Source of the DNA: Magnetococcales bacterium
GTDB taxonomy: Bacteria > Pseudomonadota > Magnetococcia > Magnetococcales > JADGCH01
DNA: 64,000 bases
Direction: 5' to 3'
Assembly (NCBI GenBank): GCA_015229115.1
Contig: JADGCH010000003.1
Location: 1 to 64,000 of the forward strand
Every line of letters starts with the position of its first letter. Position 1 is the first letter of the stretch. Of the stretch, positions 54,486-63,869 are shown in pieces. The notes below the pieces were generated by a model that did not search any database, had not been told where the DNA came from, and was given only the letters and a program-made list of their open reading frames with translations. The position numbers were made by a program, and so were the translations under genes.

Positions 54486-57140
54486 TTAGCCTTTATTTTG
54501 AATAACGTCGCGGATCCATTCTGGCACAGCAGCAAGGGCAGAGGGCAGATGCTGTGGATCGTTACCACCGCCCTGCGCCATATCGGCCCGTCCACCCCCC
54601 TTGCCGCCTACCCTTTCAGCAATAAAACGGATCAGATGGCCGGCATGGAGCCGTTCCGACCAATCGGCCGTTACGCCAGCGATCAAGACCACCTTATCGC
54701 CATCGACCGTCGCCAGGACGATTACGGCTGATGTCAGGCGATCCTTGAGACGGTCAAGCAGCTCACGCAATCCCTTGATATCGACCTCATCCACCGTTGC
54801 CACCAGCATCGGCACATCGGACACGATCATCAGCTGCTGTACCAGCCGATCCACTTGGCTGGCCAGCGAAAGCGTTTTAGCCTTTTCGACCGTCGATTCC
54901 AGTTCCTTCTGACGTGCCAGCATCCGGTCGATGCCATCGATAATCTGGGTCGGCGCCAGCTTCAGCCGCTGTGCAGCCTGTTGTAACAGCTGGGTATCCC
55001 TTTGGAACGAGCGGCGCGCTGCCGGTCCGCAAACGGCCTCAATGCGTCGCACGCCGGCTGCTACGGAACTTTCGTTGATGATGCGGAACAGGCCGATATC
55101 TCCCGTTCTTTTGACATGGGTACCCCCACATAGTTCCAGACTGGGGCCCAGTCGAACCACACGCACTTCGCTGCCATATTTCTCACCAAACAGGGCCATG
55201 GCCCCGATCGCCATGGCCTGTTCCGGTGCCATGAGCAGGGTTTCCTGAGCCTCGTTGGCAAAGATCAGAGCGTTGACACGGTCTTCGATGTGCAGGATAT
55301 CGGCTTCAGTCAGGGCGGTAAAATGGGAAAAATCAAGGCGCAGACGCTCAGAAGTGACCAGCGAACCAGCCTGTTTGACATGATCACCCAGCTGCTGCCG
55401 TAGGGCATATTGCAGCAAATGGGTGGCCGAATGGTGCAGACGAACGGCAGTACGATGTCCGGCATCCACCTCCAGTGCCAGGGAGTGATGTAGCGTTAAT
55501 TCTCCCTGCTGCAGCTCGCCACGATGGACGATCAGCTCCTGGATCGGTCGCTGACACTCCTGCACCGCAAACAGGCCTCCATCCCAGCGCAGGAGGCCAC
55601 GGTCACCGATCTGCCCGCCAGACTCACCATAGAAGGGGGTCTGATTGACCACGACCGAACCGGATTGACCAGCGGAAAGACGGTCGACCTGACGGCCTTG
55701 CTGATCAATCAGGGCCACCACCTGTCCGTGGCTCTGTTCCGTAACATAGCCGAGGAATTCGGTCACCGGGCAGCCTTGGTCGATGAGATGGTGGTAAAGA
55801 TCGGCTACCTTCTGATCACCCGATCCGGCCCATGCCGCCCGTGCTCGCGCGCGTTGCTCGGCCATACAGCGCTCGAATCCGGTGCGATCCACAGCAATGC
55901 CCCGGTCACGAGCGATATCTTCGGTCAGGTCAACTGGAAAACCAAAGGTATCGTATAGGGAAAAGAGCGTCGTGCCATCCAGGCTATCTCCAGCCGACAG
56001 CGGCGCCATCCGTTCGTCCAGCAGTTTCAGTCCAGCGTCCAGGGTGTCAGCAAAACGCTTTTCCTCTGATTCGATGACCATGGCGATGGTACTACGATGG
56101 ACGGTCAATTCAGGATAGGCCGTTCCCATCACCGACTCCAGCACGGGCAGCAGACGATGGAAAAAAGGTTCCTTAAGACCAAGCAGACGACCATGGCGCA
56201 TGGCACGGCGCATGATGCGCCGCAACACATAGCCTCGTCCTTCGTTGGCAGGTAAAACGCCATCGGCAATCAGAAAACTGGTAGCACGCAAATGATCGGC
56301 AATGACTTGTAAGGAGACCCGTTGCTGTCCATGCTGTTGGGCCTCTATCGGATCAAAAGAGGCCATGGTGGCGGTGGCACTGATGATGGGCTGAAACAGG
56401 TCGGTAGCAAAATTACTGGTTTTACCTTGGGTAATGGCGGCAATTCGTTCCAGGCCGGCACCGGTATCGATGCAGGGGTTGGGTAGCGGAGTCAGCCGAC
56501 CTGTGGCATCGCGGTCATACTGCATGAAAACCAGATTCCAGATTTCGACAAAACGGTCCCCATCAGCCTGATCACTACCAGGTGGTCCTCCTGCTACCGA
56601 TGGGCCAAAATCGTAGAAAATCTCAGAGCAGGGACCACAGGGACCCGTTTCTCCCATCGACCAGAAGTTGTCGTGACTGGCGATACGGATGACCTTATCA
56701 TCGGCCAGACCAATTTTATGACGCCATAGCTGCCAAGCCCGCTCGTCGTCAGCGTAGACCGTCACCAGCAGGCGGTCCAGGGGCAGTTCCAGCACGCCGG
56801 TTACAAATTGCCACGCCAAGGTAATAGCCTCTTCCTTGAAGTAGTCGCCAAAGGAAAAATTGCCCAGCATTTCAAAAAAAGTGTGATGCCGCGCGGTACG
56901 GCCGACATTTTCAAGGTCGTTGTGCTTGCCGCCGGCACGAACACATTTCTGCACCGTGACCATGCGCTTTTCCGGTCGCTGCTCTTCACCCAGGAACAGA
57001 TTTTTGAACTGCACCATCCCAGCGTTGGTAAACAGCAGGGTGGGGTCATTACGAGGGATCAGTGACGACGACCCGGCATGGTGATGCCCATGGCTCTGGA
57101 AAAACTGGATAAACTGCTGACGAATCTCACTGGCATTCAT
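54486..57140 (-). CDS. alaS: Alanyl-tRNA synthetase
   Basis: Charges tRNA-Ala. At 884 residues it is full length: class II core (RQQFIQFFQSHGHHHAGSSSLIPRNDPTLLFTNAGM, VGRTARHHTFFEMLGNFSFGDYFK), tRNA-recognition domain, editing domain (RLHHSATHLLQYALRQQLG, LELCGGTHVKRTGDIG) and C-Ala domain ending near LPSALAAVPEWI. RecX is 3 bp upstream, as in the common recA-recX-alaS neighbourhood, but recA is absent here. Confidence 0.98.
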   Translation of the reverse strand: MNASEIRQQFIQFFQSHGHHHAGSSSLIPRNDPTLLFTNAGMVQFKNLFLGEEQRPEKRMVTVQKCVRAGGKHNDLENVGRTARHHTFFEMLGNFSFGDYFKEEAITLAWQFVTGVLELPLDRLLVTVYADDERAWQLWRHKIGLADDKVIRIASHDNFWSMGETGPCGPCSEIFYDFGPSVAGGPPGSDQADGDRFVEIWNLVFMQYDRDATGRLTPLPNPCIDTGAGLERIAAITQGKTSNFATDLFQPIISATATMASFDPIEAQQHGQQRVSLQVIADHLRATSFLIADGVLPANEGRGYVLRRIMRRAMRHGRLLGLKEPFFHRLLPVLESVMGTAYPELTVHRSTIAMVIESEEKRFADTLDAGLKLLDERMAPLSAGDSLDGTTLFSLYDTFGFPVDLTEDIARDRGIAVDRTGFERCMAEQRARARAAWAGSGDQKVADLYHHLIDQGCPVTEFLGYVTEQSHGQVVALIDQQGRQVDRLSAGQSGSVVVNQTPFYGESGGQIGDRGLLRWDGGLFAVQECQRPIQELIVHRGELQQGELTLHHSLALEVDAGHRTAVRLHHSATHLLQYALRQQLGDHVKQAGSLVTSERLRLDFSHFTALTEADILHIEDRVNALIFANEAQETLLMAPEQAMAIGAMALFGEKYGSEVRVVRLGPSLELCGGTHVKRTGDIGLFRIINESSVAAGVRRIEAVCGPAARRSFQRDTQLLQQAAQRLKLAPTQIIDGIDRMLARQKELESTVEKAKTLSLASQVDRLVQQLMIVSDVPMLVATVDEVDIKGLRELLDRLKDRLTSAVIVLATVDGDKVVLIAGVTADWSERLHAGHLIRFIAERVGGKGGGRADMAQGGGNDPQHLPSALAAVPEWIRDVIQNKG

Positions 57141-57143
57141 GGT

Positions 57144-57605
57144 TTAACGATCCTCAAACTCTTCTGTATCTGCACGATCTGCCAGAACGTGGCAAACCGT
57201 TTCGTGGTCAAACCCGCGTCGACGCAGGAAGGCGTACTGTTTTTTGACATCGTCACGATAGGACGATCCTCTCAACCGGCGCTGCCAGAGCGCACGCGCC
57301 ACCATCACGACCGGGAACTGCAGCAGCAGCTCCTGCATGACCTCCGTGATCAAGAGGTCGGCTATACCACACTGGCGCAGTTCAGCCCGAATCGGGTCAG
57401 GTCCATAGCCCTGATCAAAACGATGACGGATACGCTGGTCGACAAAGCGCCGATCATCCAGATAACCCACGGCGCGGCAACGATCGATCGCACTATCGAC
57501 TTCATCGCGACTGAGTAGATCCGATCGCAACAGCCGCTGACGCAGCTCCTGCTCGCCATAAGAGCGCCGTGCCAACAGGCGGACGGCCTGTTGATAAGCG
57601 CTCAT
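57144..57605 (-). CDS. recX: Regulatory protein RecX
   Basis: A 153-residue inhibitor of RecA filaments. The RecX helical repeats are visible: AVRLLARRSYGEQELRQRLLR, DLLSRDEVDSAIDRCRAVGYLDDRRFVDQRIRHRFDQGYGPDPIRAELRQCGI and the C-terminal FLRRRGFDHETVCHVL. Its start overlaps the flhB stop (ATGA). RecX is usually beside recA; here it is coupled to a flagellar gene instead. Confidence 0.93.
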   Translation of the reverse strand: MSAYQQAVRLLARRSYGEQELRQRLLRSDLLSRDEVDSAIDRCRAVGYLDDRRFVDQRIRHRFDQGYGPDPIRAELRQCGIADLLITEVMQELLLQFPVVMVARALWQRRLRGSSYRDDVKKQYAFLRRRGFDHETVCHVLADRADTEEFEDR

Positions 57606-58690
57606 CGTCTGCTGTCTGCCAGGGGTCGGTATCCCCTGAGGCTGAAGACATAGGCTAACACTTCAGCCACAGCCTTGAACAGTTCTGGCGGTACCATGCG
57701 ATCGAGGTCGACGTCGCGGTAGAGTGTGCGAGCCAGTGGTGGATTGGAGACCAGGGGCACGGCATGTTCACGGGCCGTTGCGCGAATCCGTTCGGCCACA
57801 AAACCGGCTCCCTTGGCTACCAGGGTTGGCGCACTCATTTCCCCAGGTACATAACGCAGGGCCACGGCCACATGGGTGGGATTGGTGATGACGACATCGG
57901 CTTTGGGAACCTCCTGCATCATGCGACGCTGCGCCATTTCGCGCTGGATCTGGCGAATACGGCTTTTCAGCAGTGGATCACCTTCCATCTGCTTCAGCTC
58001 GTCCTTGATCTCCTGCTTGGTCATGCGCAATCCTTTTTGGTACTCGTAGCGCTGATAGAGGAAATCACCCAGTGCCAATGCCAGAAAGGCCAGTACCACA
58101 TGCCACAACATGCTCATCACATCATCGACCAGCAGGGCCATGATCTCCTGAAGACTGGTGTCGGCCAGTCCGACCACACGCAGCTGGCTGTCCTCAATGG
58201 CCCAGTAGACGGCCAGGCCAATGACGATGATCTTGATGACAGACTTGAGCAGCTCGATCAGCGAACGCCAGGAAAAAAGTCGTTTAAACCCCTGGATAGG
58301 GCTGATTTTCGACATGTTTGGGACAATGGTATCGAAGGTAAACAGCCATCCGTGCTGAACCAGGGAGCCGAGTACGGCGATGATGAGGAAGACCAGAAAA
58401 AACGGCATCATGTCGAGCATGAAGCCGTTAATCAGTTCACGCAACAGCACGATGATGCCACCATGGGTCAACTCGCCGTGGATCTGTCCGCCAATCAGAA
58501 AGCGCATCTGGTGCTGCATGTTTTGCCATAGCGAGGGGCCCTGAAAGTGGAACAGGCCAATGGAGGCAGCAAACATCACCGCAGTCAGGACTTCGCGAGA
58601 GCTGGGGACCTGTCCTTTATTGCGGGCGTCCTGTAGCCGCTTGGCCGTTGGTTCCTCGGTTTTCGCCTCTTCATCGGTATCTTCTGCCAT
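57602..58690 (-). CDS. flhB: Flagellar type III export switch protein FlhB
   Basis: Inner-membrane gate and substrate-specificity switch of the flagellar export apparatus. The 362 residues begin with a charged tail (EEAKTEEPTAKRLQDARNKGQVPSSRE), have four membrane helices, and a cytoplasmic domain with the self-cleavage motif NPTH (VVITNPTHVAVALRY). The ATG at 58690 (GGGAGAAG upstream) is preferred to the GTG before it. Confidence 0.97.
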   Translation of the reverse strand: MAEDTDEEAKTEEPTAKRLQDARNKGQVPSSREVLTAVMFAASIGLFHFQGPSLWQNMQHQMRFLIGGQIHGELTHGGIIVLLRELINGFMLDMMPFFLVFLIIAVLGSLVQHGWLFTFDTIVPNMSKISPIQGFKRLFSWRSLIELLKSVIKIIVIGLAVYWAIEDSQLRVVGLADTSLQEIMALLVDDVMSMLWHVVLAFLALALGDFLYQRYEYQKGLRMTKQEIKDELKQMEGDPLLKSRIRQIQREMAQRRMMQEVPKADVVITNPTHVAVALRYVPGEMSAPTLVAKGAGFVAERIRATAREHAVPLVSNPPLARTLYRDVDLDRMVPPELFKAVAEVLAYVFSLRGYRPLADSRR

Positions 58691-58704
58691 CACTTCTCCC
58701 TACG

Positions 58705-59505
58705 TCATACGCCAATCATTCTGAAGGTCAGTATGACAAAAGCATTGATTTCACGCACCAAAACCTGACCAAACAGTGCCATGCTGGTACCGAGCACAGC
58801 AAAACCAACCATCTGGGTCAGTGGCATGGCCAGAAAAAAGACCTGAATCTGTGGTGCGGCACGATTGACCAGGCCCATACCGATGTAAAGCAGTTTGGAA
58901 GCGACAATAACGGGTGCCGCAATCAACAGTGACAACAGGAACATGCGCATCAGAGCCGTAACAGCGTTTTCCAGCAGCAGTTCACGATGGAGACCGGCTC
59001 CTCCAGGTGGTAGAATCTGAAACGAGCGGGCCATGCCTTCCAGCAGCATATGATGACCGTCGATCGTTAGAAAGATCAGCATGGCGGCCATATAGAGCAT
59101 ATTGCTCAGCACGTTCTCCTGCATGCCAGAGGTGGGGTCCATCACCTGAGCCATCGACAGCCCCATCTCGAAGCCGATGATGTTACCGGCGATCTGTACG
59201 GCTGCCAACCCCCAATGGATCAGCATGCCCAGTACAGCACCGATGGACAACTCGATCAGGGCAGCCCAGGCCATTTGTGGAGCGTTGCTGTGACCTTCAT
59301 GACTCCAGGGTGGTACCAAGGGAAACAGCACCACCGCCAGGGCCAGAATCAACACCACCCGAATACGCAGGGGGCCGGCACCACCCGCACGGGAAAAGAA
59401 CGGGGCCGCCAGAAACAGCCCGCTTAAACGGACAACGACCAGAAACAGCCGCTCAGCCTCGCCGGTCGACAATCCGAAAAAATCGAGCAGCGCTGCCGGA
59501 TCCAC
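58705..59505 (-). CDS. fliR: Flagellar export protein FliR
   Basis: A 266-residue polytopic membrane protein of the flagellar export gate, beginning MDPAALLDFFGLSTGEAERLFLVVVRLSGLFLAAPFFSR and containing QIAGNIIGFEMGLSMAQVMDPTSG, the FliR signature. It starts with GTG (GGGAG upstream). It is 12 bp from fliQ and 14 bp from flhB in one operon. Confidence 0.96.
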   Translation of the reverse strand: MDPAALLDFFGLSTGEAERLFLVVVRLSGLFLAAPFFSRAGGAGPLRIRVVLILALAVVLFPLVPPWSHEGHSNAPQMAWAALIELSIGAVLGMLIHWGLAAVQIAGNIIGFEMGLSMAQVMDPTSGMQENVLSNMLYMAAMLIFLTIDGHHMLLEGMARSFQILPPGGAGLHRELLLENAVTALMRMFLLSLLIAAPVIVASKLLYIGMGLVNRAAPQIQVFFLAMPLTQMVGFAVLGTSMALFGQVLVREINAFVILTFRMIGV

Positions 59506-59517
59506 GCTATTCTCCCG

Positions 59518-59787
59518 CTATTCGATCAGGGTTGGGATGGAGCGGAGCAGGTTTTCGAAATAATCAACCAACGTTTGGATCATCCAGGGCAAGGTCAACA
59601 TCAACGCCAGAAAAGTGGCCAGAATTTTTGGAATGAAGGTGAGGGTCATTTCCTGAATTTGTGTGACGGCCTGAAACAGCGAGATAATAATACCCACCAC
59701 CAGCGCTGTCAGGAGCATGGGCGCCGAAATGAGCAGGGCAATCTTGAGTGCTTCAATGACCAGGTTTTGTACGATTTCTATCGACAT
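59518..59787 (-). CDS. fliQ: Flagellar export protein FliQ
   Basis: Two-helix export-gate protein: LLISAPMLLTALVVGIIISLFQAVTQIQEMTLTFIPKILATFLALMLTLPWMIQTLVDYF matches FliQ closely. The open frame has ATGs at 59802 and 59787; the second gives the normal 89-residue length and better ribosome spacing, so I use it. FliP, usually next to fliQ, is not in the window. Confidence 0.95.
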   Translation of the reverse strand: MSIEIVQNLVIEALKIALLISAPMLLTALVVGIIISLFQAVTQIQEMTLTFIPKILATFLALMLTLPWMIQTLVDYFENLLRSIPTLIE

Positions 59788-59872
59788 GCCAAGGGAGTCC
59801 ATCCTTAATAGCAGGGCCAGACGCCCTTACAATACAGTCAGATGGCCCATGGAGCAAGGATTTATCCGGAGG

Positions 59873-61243
59873 CTATTTGCCGATACAGAACCGACTGAAG
59901 ACAGACTGCAACAGTTCCTGGTTGGTCACATGGCCAACCAGCTCTCCCAATGCTGCTAAAGCCTGACGCAGTGGAGGAGCAGCCAGTTCCAGGCTGTTGC
60001 TGTGATGGGATAACAGCCCCTGGCACTCCTTGACGGCTTGCAATAACCGCTGTAGTACCTGCTGCTGCCGTATGGCCATGATGACGGTCCCCTCTCCTTC
60101 ATCACCATCCTGACTCATCAGACGGGCCATGGCCTCCAGCAACGGCTCCATACCCAGTCCAGTCTGGCAGGAACAGAGGATGCGTTCGGCCACCGGCAGG
60201 GCCATGAAGGGCTGCAGGGCCGGTTCATCGGTGGCCAGCAGATCGCATTTGTTGATAACCAGAATGATCTGCCGAGATTCGATCTGGTCAAGAATGGCCT
60301 GGTCTTCGGCCAGCCAGCCCTGCTGAGCCTCCACCATCAGCAAAATCCCATCGGCCTGTGCCACGCACGCACGAGTGCGTTCCATGCCGGCCTGTTCGAT
60401 CCGATCGTGGCTCGGGCGCAGGCCAGCCGTATCGATCAGACGCACCGCGATGCCATCCAGCAGCAGGTCGTGCTCGTTGGTGTCGCGGGTGGTACCCGGA
60501 ATATCGGTGACAATGGCCTTGTCGCGGCCAGCCAAGCGATTGAACAGGCTCGATTTCCCAACATTCGGTCGTCCGGCAATCACCCACTCGACACCTTGAC
60601 GCAATTGCTGGCCAAGACGGGCACTATCCAGCAGTCGAATCGCCCTGTCAGCGACTTGCTGCAACGGCTGCTGCATCTGCTCAAGGCCATCCGGATCAAT
60701 TTCCTCCTCTGAAAAATCGAGGCTGGCTTCCATATGCACCAAAACATGCAGCAGTTGCTGGCGCATTTGTTGTAGCTGTAGCGATAGGGTACCGGTCAGT
60801 TGTCGTGCCGATTGGCGTGCCGATCGTAGCGAGGCTGATTCGATCAGGGCGATGACCGCTTCGGCCTGAAGCAGGTCCATTTTGCCGTTGAGGTAGGCCC
60901 GTTGGGAAAACTCTCCCGGATGGGAGGGCCGTAATCCCTGGCCAACCAGCAACGACAGGATGCGTGTCACCACCACGGGTGCACCGTGACAGTGGATCTC
61001 CACCACATCTTCCCCGGTAAAGGAGTGGGGTTGTGGAAAGAACAGCAGCAGCACCTGGTCCAGCGGGGAGTGGCTATCGGGATCATGAAACTGGGCCAGT
61101 TGAGCTTGACGTGGAGATAGGGTCTCGATAGCGATGAACGGGGCCAATGCCTCAAGGACATGGGCCCCGCTGGTCCGGATGACGGCTACACCAGAACGAC
61201 CAGGTGGCGTAGCAAGGGCAACGATGCCATCGACGTCAGTCAC
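59873..61243 (-). CDS. mnmE: tRNA modification GTPase MnmE
   Basis: With MnmG it makes 5-carboxymethylaminomethyl-type modifications of wobble uridine. The 456 residues have the N-terminal folate-binding domain (DGIVALATPPGRSGVAVIR), a helical domain, the inserted G domain (GRPNVGKSSLFNRL, DIPGTTRDTNE, DTAGLR, NKCDLL) and the C-terminal catalytic Cys in FSRFCIGK. The start is GTG overlapping the yidC stop (GTGA). Confidence 0.97.
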   Translation of the reverse strand: MTDVDGIVALATPPGRSGVAVIRTSGAHVLEALAPFIAIETLSPRQAQLAQFHDPDSHSPLDQVLLLFFPQPHSFTGEDVVEIHCHGAPVVVTRILSLLVGQGLRPSHPGEFSQRAYLNGKMDLLQAEAVIALIESASLRSARQSARQLTGTLSLQLQQMRQQLLHVLVHMEASLDFSEEEIDPDGLEQMQQPLQQVADRAIRLLDSARLGQQLRQGVEWVIAGRPNVGKSSLFNRLAGRDKAIVTDIPGTTRDTNEHDLLLDGIAVRLIDTAGLRPSHDRIEQAGMERTRACVAQADGILLMVEAQQGWLAEDQAILDQIESRQIILVINKCDLLATDEPALQPFMALPVAERILCSCQTGLGMEPLLEAMARLMSQDGDEGEGTVIMAIRQQQVLQRLLQAVKECQGLLSHHSNSLELAAPPLRQALAALGELVGHVTNQELLQSVFSRFCIGK

Positions 61244-62976
61244 GTCGCTCCCTGAGACGTAGGGCTGATCTGCTTCATCAGGTACATCTGCTGGGCAATG
61301 CCGATGATGTTGCTGACCAGCCAGTAAAGCATCAATCCCGATGGCATGCTCAGGAACATGACCGTAAAAATCAGTGGTAGAAACAGGAACACCTTGGCTT
61401 GAACCGGATCCGCTGGCGTCGGGTTGAGTTTGGTCTGGATCAGCATCGACAGTCCCATCAGGATCGGCAGGACATAATAGGGATCCATGGCGGACAGATC
61501 TTCAATCCAGAGGAAAAAAGGTGCATGACGCATCTCAACGGAGAGGTAGAGCACGTTGTATAAGGCAACAAAGACAGGCAATTGCAGCAGGATCGGCAAA
61601 CAACCCGCCAGCGGGTTGGCGCCGTTCTTCTGGTAAAGCTGCATCATGGCTTGGTTGAGCTGTGCCTTGTCATCGGCATAACGTTTCTTCAGCGCCTCCA
61701 TTTCCGGTTGTAGCTGCTTCATAACGTTCATGGCTTGGGAGCTTTTTTTGGTCAATGGGTAAACAACCAAGCGCACCAGAATGGTTAACAGGATGGTGGC
61801 AATACCATAGTTATGGACGAAACGGTTGAAAAAGTTGAGCAGTTGCTCCAGCGGTTCGGCGAGAAAATGGAACCAACCGTAGTCAATCGAACGCTCCAGG
61901 TCCATGCCTTGCTGTTTGAGCAGATCAAGCCGTTTCGGCCCTATGAACAGGGTGTGGCTGATAATCTGGTTGGAACCGGGCGTAACCAGCTGCTGCGGTG
62001 ATACCACGCCGGTGCGGAATACCGGAGCATCGTAGTCGAAGTAGAACTTCCGGGTCATTTTTTCCGGGGCTGACACCACAGCAGCCATGAAATATTTATC
62101 GCTGAAGCCGATCCAGCCTTTTTGCGCTTCTTCGTGGGCGTCACTCTTGCGTAGCGAGTCGTAGTCCTGCTGGATGCGGCTATCACCGCTTTTTTGCTGC
62201 GACCGGATGTCGCGGAAGAAGCCCATGGGGCCTTCAAATCCCCAGCTGGACTGATCACCGCTATCATGTTTGGCAGGCTGGGTGCGCAGCAGGTGGATGT
62301 AGTGGTGAGCACTAACCGGTAACGTTCCCTGGTTGGTAATGCGGTCTTCGACCTTCAGGATGTAGGAATCAGCCTCAATTTCGTAAATTTTTTCAAACAA
62401 CAGTCCGCTGTTGTTGCTCCACACCAGCCGCAACCGTCCCTGGCCATCGATATGCTGGTTACCCTCAACACGCCATTCTGTCTGTCGGGTTGGCATAGAC
62501 AGGTTGTTGTTGCTCAGAAAACCACCTTCTTCAATGAGGAACTGGGACATATCGGTGCTGAGGAAGTGGACAGGCTGTGCGTCGCTGCCAAGACGCTGCT
62601 TGTATTGCAGCAGTTGCACATCAATCAGTTGGGCACCCGTCAAGGCGATACGGCCACTCATGACCCGATTGCTGAACGAGGCATAGGCACTATCGCTCTG
62701 CCCTTCACGATCCCGGCGTGTTGAGGGCACCAGCTGAGTCAGCTGGGTCGGCGCAGTCAGTGCCTGACTCATCGTATTGCCTGTCACATTTCCAGCGGAT
62801 GGCAACGGTTTCCCGTTGCTTGGAGCAGTGCCCTCCGCAGGAGCCGTTCCCGTCGCTTGCGACAGGGATTGCGTGACGGGTTGCGGTGCAGGGGGAACAT
62901 AGAGTGAGAGATAAACCTGATAAAGCAGCAGCAAAATGAATGATAACGTGAGCGCTAAAAGGGTACGCTGATCCAT
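61240..62976 (-). CDS. yidC: Membrane protein insertase YidC
   Basis: A 578-residue inner-membrane insertase of the Gram-negative type: N-terminal helix (LLALTLSFILLLLYQVYLSLYV), a large periplasmic beta domain (about 80-360; GWIGFSDKYFMAAVV), then the conserved core with the hydrophilic-groove region (VHNYGIATILLTILVRLVVYPLTKKS, NPLAGCLPILLQLPVFVALYNVL). The central Ala/Pro/Gln linker (30-90) is longer than average. Part of the origin cluster. Confidence 0.97.
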   Translation of the reverse strand: MDQRTLLALTLSFILLLLYQVYLSLYVPPAPQPVTQSLSQATGTAPAEGTAPSNGKPLPSAGNVTGNTMSQALTAPTQLTQLVPSTRRDREGQSDSAYASFSNRVMSGRIALTGAQLIDVQLLQYKQRLGSDAQPVHFLSTDMSQFLIEEGGFLSNNNLSMPTRQTEWRVEGNQHIDGQGRLRLVWSNNSGLLFEKIYEIEADSYILKVEDRITNQGTLPVSAHHYIHLLRTQPAKHDSGDQSSWGFEGPMGFFRDIRSQQKSGDSRIQQDYDSLRKSDAHEEAQKGWIGFSDKYFMAAVVSAPEKMTRKFYFDYDAPVFRTGVVSPQQLVTPGSNQIISHTLFIGPKRLDLLKQQGMDLERSIDYGWFHFLAEPLEQLLNFFNRFVHNYGIATILLTILVRLVVYPLTKKSSQAMNVMKQLQPEMEALKKRYADDKAQLNQAMMQLYQKNGANPLAGCLPILLQLPVFVALYNVLYLSVEMRHAPFFLWIEDLSAMDPYYVLPILMGLSMLIQTKLNPTPADPVQAKVFLFLPLIFTVMFLSMPSGLMLYWLVSNIIGIAQQMYLMKQISPTSQGAT

Positions 62977-63000
62977 GGTATATTCCTGACAATGATCACA

Positions 63001-63210
63001 CTAAGGGACCGGATCGACTCCACCCGGGTGAAATGGATGACACTTTAACAGTCTGCCAACGGTCAACCACCCGCCTTTCCAGGCGCCATGGCGGCTAATG
63101 GCTTCGGCTGCATAAACCGAACAGCTAGGCCAGAAGCGGCAGGATGGAGGCAGCCACGGCGAGATAACATACTGGTAGAACCAGACGAGCGCCAACAGCG
63201 GATATTTCAC
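63001..63210 (-). CDS. yidD: Membrane insertion factor YidD
   Basis: A 69-residue protein with the family pattern [40 protein letters not shown] and [13 protein letters not shown]. It assists YidC-dependent insertion. The start is GTG overlapping the rnpA stop (GTGA). Confidence 0.95.
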   Translation of the reverse strand: MKYPLLALVWFYQYVISPWLPPSCRFWPSCSVYAAEAISRHGAWKGGWLTVGRLLKCHPFHPGGVDPVP

Positions 63211-63569
63211 GAGCCAACCCGGTGGCTGAACAACCGCTCAAGCTCATGCCGCAACAGACTGTTGGCTGTTTGAGAAGCTTGTGGGCGGGCGATCAGTACA
63301 TGGTCGGCCGTTGCCGACCAGCGATGGCACTGCAACCGGAAAAACTCGCGCACCACCCGCTTGATACGGTTGCGCTGCACGGCCTTGCCAACCTTTCGGC
63401 TGACGGTGATCCCCAGTCGGTTAACCGGACGCTCATTCTCCATGACATGCAGGGCAAACAGAACGCCGCGCCTGCAGCGTCCATGCCTGAGAACCAACCG
63501 ATAATCAGCGGACGACAGCAGCCGTGACGACTTCGGAAACGACGGATCGACCGTTACGCAAGGCTCCAT
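63207..63569 (-). CDS. rnpA: RNase P protein component
   Basis: A 120-residue basic protein; [32 protein letters not shown] contains the RNR signature that binds the RNase P RNA and pre-tRNA. It sits 20 bp downstream of rpmH, as in most bacteria, and overlaps yidD. Confidence 0.97.
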   Translation of the reverse strand: MEPCVTVDPSFPKSSRLLSSADYRLVLRHGRCRRGVLFALHVMENERPVNRLGITVSRKVGKAVQRNRIKRVVREFFRLQCHRWSATADHVLIARPQASQTANSLLRHELERLFSHRVGS

Positions 63570-63589
63570 GAAGTCTCGAATAAGTCCGG

Positions 63590-63724
63590 TCAGACCGCCA
63601 GACGCCGACGCCCACGACGGCGACGACGGGATAGTACTGCCCGTCCGTTACTGGTTTCCATGCGGGTACGAAAGCCATGGGTACGCTTGCGACAAACGTT
63701 GCTGGGTTGAAATGTCTGTTTCAT
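63590..63724 (-). CDS. rpmH: Ribosomal protein L34
   Basis: Too short for the ORF track. The - strand from ATG 63724 reads [20 protein letters not shown]...[18 protein letters not shown], 44 residues, the normal length and sequence of L34. It lies between dnaA (divergent) and rnpA, the classic origin order. [13 protein letters not shown]-type core is intact; the Cys in place of the usual Lys/Arg at position 11 is slightly unusual. Confidence 0.97.
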   Translation of the reverse strand: MKQTFQPSNVCRKRTHGFRTRMETSNGRAVLSRRRRRGRRRLAV

Positions 63725-63869
63725 AGTGATTGATTCTCTTTCCAGGTCATCGATTTTCCCTTAAGATAGCGGACTGCGCTATCCTGATTCATTCCGTTAG
63801 TCCGGAATCGTGCATGATAGTAAATTTTGCTCTCCGTACGCAAGGGTTCTGAATATTTAGAGAAAACGC
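63725..63869. promoter_or_regulatory. rpmH-dnaA divergent region with two hairpins
   Basis: A 145 bp gap holding the divergent promoters of rpmH and dnaA. It contains two close inverted repeats: GATAGCG-gactg-CGCTATC (63765-63783) and ATTCCG-ttagtc-CGGAAT (63791-63808). GATAGT / TAAAT-like AT-rich sequence near 63818-63830 could be the dnaA -10. No TTATCCACA DnaA box is seen, so the unwinding origin is probably elsewhere, perhaps beyond dnaA. Confidence 0.5.
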
